A program made the translations under genes and the position numbers. The notes beneath the pieces are model-generated. The model had not been told where the DNA came from and did no database searches. It was given only the letters and a program-made list of their open reading frames with translations. 8,123 nt of DNA from an uncultured Bacteroidales bacterium (lineage in GTDB: Bacteria > Bacteroidota > Bacteroidia > Bacteroidales > F082): the NCBI GenBank assembly GCA_937926515.1, contig CALAZZ010000036.1, positions 1-8,123 of the forward strand, in the 5' to 3' direction. Within the stretch, counting starts at the first letter, position 1, and every line of letters begins with the position of its first letter. Below, piece after piece: positions 6,401-8,123 of the stretch.

Positions 6401-8123
6401 ATGAGTTTGATTTTGAGCGAACAGGAACAGGTGAGGAGAAACTCTCTAAAAGAATTATACCATCTTGGGATTAATCCATATCCACCTGATGCATTTGAGG
6501 TAAATACAACGACCGAACAGATTCATAATGAGTTTGAATCAAATCCTAAAGGCTTTACACAAGTAAGTATTGCAGGACGAATTATGAGCCGACGTATCAT
6601 GGGTGCTGCCTCTTTTTGTGAAATTCAGGATGCTAAGGGCCGAATCCAATTGTATCTGAAACGGGATGATATCTGTCCGGGTGAGGATAAAAGCCTTTAC
6701 AATACTGTGTTTAAGCGCCTGCTGGATATAGGCGATATCATTGGGGTTAAAGGGTATGTCTTTATTACCAAAATGGGAGAAATTACCATTCATGTCACCG
6801 ATCTTAAGGTGCTTAGCAAGTCATTGCGCCCATTACCAATTGTGAAGGAAAAGGATGGGAAATTGTATGATGCTTTCACAGACCCGGAACAACGATACCG
6901 CATGCGTTATGTGGACTTGATTGTTAACGAGGGCGTGAAAGATACCTTTATAAAACGCACCAGCATCATCAATGCCATGCGTGATTTTTTGAACCGTTCG
7001 GGTTATCTTGAAGTGGAAACACCTGTATTGCAGCCAATTCCCGGTGGTGCTGCTGCCAGGCCTTTTATCACGCATCATAATGCATTAGATATTCCACTTT
7101 ACCTTAGAATAGCCAACGAGCTTTACCTGAAACGGCTTATCGTAGGAGGGTTTGATGGGGTGTATGAGTTTTCGAAAGATTTTCGTAACGAGGGCATGGA
7201 CCGGACTCACAATCCCGAATTTACCATCATGGAGATTTATGTAGCCTATAAAGACTATAACTGGATGATGGATTATACCGAGCAAATGCTGGAGTATGTT
7301 GTAGAAAAAGTGAATGGCAGTTCCAGCATAAAGGTTGGGGATGTTGAGATCGAGTTTAAAAGGCCTTTTAAAAGGATCACAATATTGGATGCCATTAAGG
7401 AACATACAGGTTTTGATGTTTCGGACATGAAAGAAATGGAGTTGAGAGAGGTTTGCCGTAAGCTCGAAATAGAAACAGACGAAACCATGGGGAGGGGAAA
7501 ACTGATCGATGAGATTTTTAGTGAGAAATGCGAACATCACTATATACAACCCACGTTTATCACTGATTATCCGGTAGAAATGTCACCACTGTGTAAGCGT
7601 CACCGAGATAATCCTAGACTGACAGAACGGTTTGAGTTGATGATCAATGGCCAGGAAATGGCCAATGCATACACAGAGTTGAATGACCCCATTGACCAGC
7701 GCAAACGATTTGAAGAGCAGTTGAAGCTTTCAGAGCGGGGCGACCATGAAGCCATGTTCATTGACCAGGACTTCCTTAGGGCACTCGAATTTGGGATGCC
7801 TCCAACTGCCGGAATGGGAATTGGAATAGACCGGTTTGTGATGCTGCTGACCGGACAAACGTCAATACAAGAGGTGTTGTTGTTCCCCCAGATGAGGCCT
7901 GAACGGATTCGCAAATTAGCTACTCCGCAAGATTTCATTCAAATAGGTGTTTCTGACGAATGGGCAGAGCATTTAATAAGGGCTGGTTATACAAATATGG
8001 ATATGTTAAAAGACGATAAGCCAGCAGTAATTCAGCAAAAACTGAATGGTTACCGTAAGAAAAACAAACTTGAACTGCCTTCAATACAAGTCGCTGATGT
8101 GGAGCAATGGCTAAAGTCATCAA
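6401..8123 (+). CDS. lysS: Lysyl-tRNA synthetase (class II), 3' end cut by window
   Basis: Charges tRNA-Lys with lysine using ATP; cytosolic and essential. The frame is open from ATG 6401 to the window edge (574 codons, no stop), and Bacteroidota LysS is about 575 aa, so only a few residues should be missing. Domains in order: an N-terminal helix, the OB-fold anticodon-binding domain (about residues 54-150, QVSIAGRIMSRR onward), then the class II catalytic core. Motif 1 ends at Pro208 in VETPVLQPIPGGAAARPF; motif 2 is FRNEG (261-265) in SKDFRNEGMDRTHNPEF; motif 3 is GMGIGIDR (471-478), with Arg478 contacting ATP. LFPQMRPE (about 494-501) is where the E. coli enzyme ends; here about 73 more residues follow, with a helix-hairpin-helix-like look (WAEHLIRAGYTNMDML). 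THNPEF and the Glu-rich lysine pocket separate it from AspRS and AsnRS. A candidate promoter lies directly upstream. Confidence 0.97.
   Translation, partial: MSLILSEQEQVRRNSLKELYHLGINPYPPDAFEVNTTTEQIHNEFESNPKGFTQVSIAGRIMSRRIMGAASFCEIQDAKGRIQLYLKRDDICPGEDKSLYNTVFKRLLDIGDIIGVKGYVFITKMGEITIHVTDLKVLSKSLRPLPIVKEKDGKLYDAFTDPEQRYRMRYVDLIVNEGVKDTFIKRTSIINAMRDFLNRSGYLEVETPVLQPIPGGAAARPFITHHNALDIPLYLRIANELYLKRLIVGGFDGVYEFSKDFRNEGMDRTHNPEFTIMEIYVAYKDYNWMMDYTEQMLEYVVEKVNGSSSIKVGDVEIEFKRPFKRITILDAIKEHTGFDVSDMKEMELREVCRKLEIETDETMGRGKLIDEIFSEKCEHHYIQPTFITDYPVEMSPLCKRHRDNPRLTERFELMINGQEMANAYTELNDPIDQRKRFEEQLKLSERGDHEAMFIDQDFLRALEFGMPPTAGMGIGIDRFVMLLTGQTSIQEVLLFPQMRPERIRKLATPQDFIQIGVSDEWAEHLIRAGYTNMDMLKDDKPAVIQQKLNGYRKKNKLELPSIQVADVEQWLKSS

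Noticed and set aside
6539..8123. Several minus-strand open frames of 62-154 codons across the right end
   Set aside because: They lie antisense to lysS, whose + strand frame is continuous with all class II motifs. The antisense translations show no recognisable domain.

Overview
The window is a chromosomal segment from a member of the Bacteroidota, most likely an uncultured or anaerobic Bacteroidales-type lineage. Four things point there: a C-terminal type IX secretion (T9SS) sorting domain; a lysyl-tRNA synthetase with the long C-terminal extension typical of this phylum; promoter-like elements of the TTG / TAnnTTTG kind used by the Bacteroidota sigma factor; and start codons without Shine-Dalgarno sequences. 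All six genes are on the + strand, and no gap exceeds 170 bases. I saw no mobile element, CRISPR array, tRNA or rRNA.

Layout: (1) 1-666, the C-terminal half of glycine C-acetyltransferase (kbl), cut by the window edge; (2) 689-1063, holo-ACP synthase (acpS), 22 nt downstream and probably co-transcribed; (3) 1188-2459, a secreted zinc metallopeptidase of the M64 (IgA peptidase) family; (4) 2578-3483 and 3529-4614, a ptb-buk pair (phosphate butyryltransferase and butyrate kinase) behind a good Bacteroidota promoter; (5) 4785-6269, a secreted Omp28-like thioredoxin-fold protein with a CxxC motif, a PKD domain and a T9SS sorting domain, followed by a clear intrinsic terminator; (6) 6401 to the right edge, lysyl-tRNA synthetase (lysS), missing only its last residues.

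How the genes relate: Kbl releases acetyl-CoA and glycine from threonine-derived 2-amino-3-ketobutyrate. Ptb and Buk turn an acyl-CoA into a free acid plus ATP. With a secreted peptidase nearby, this fits a cell that ferments proteins and amino acids, but that link is inference from proximity. AcpS and LysS are housekeeping genes. I did not find a clearly novel system. The points most worth a second look are the 16-bp perfect palindrome and overlapping hairpin at the ptb promoter, and the domain make-up of the T9SS-exported CxxC protein.
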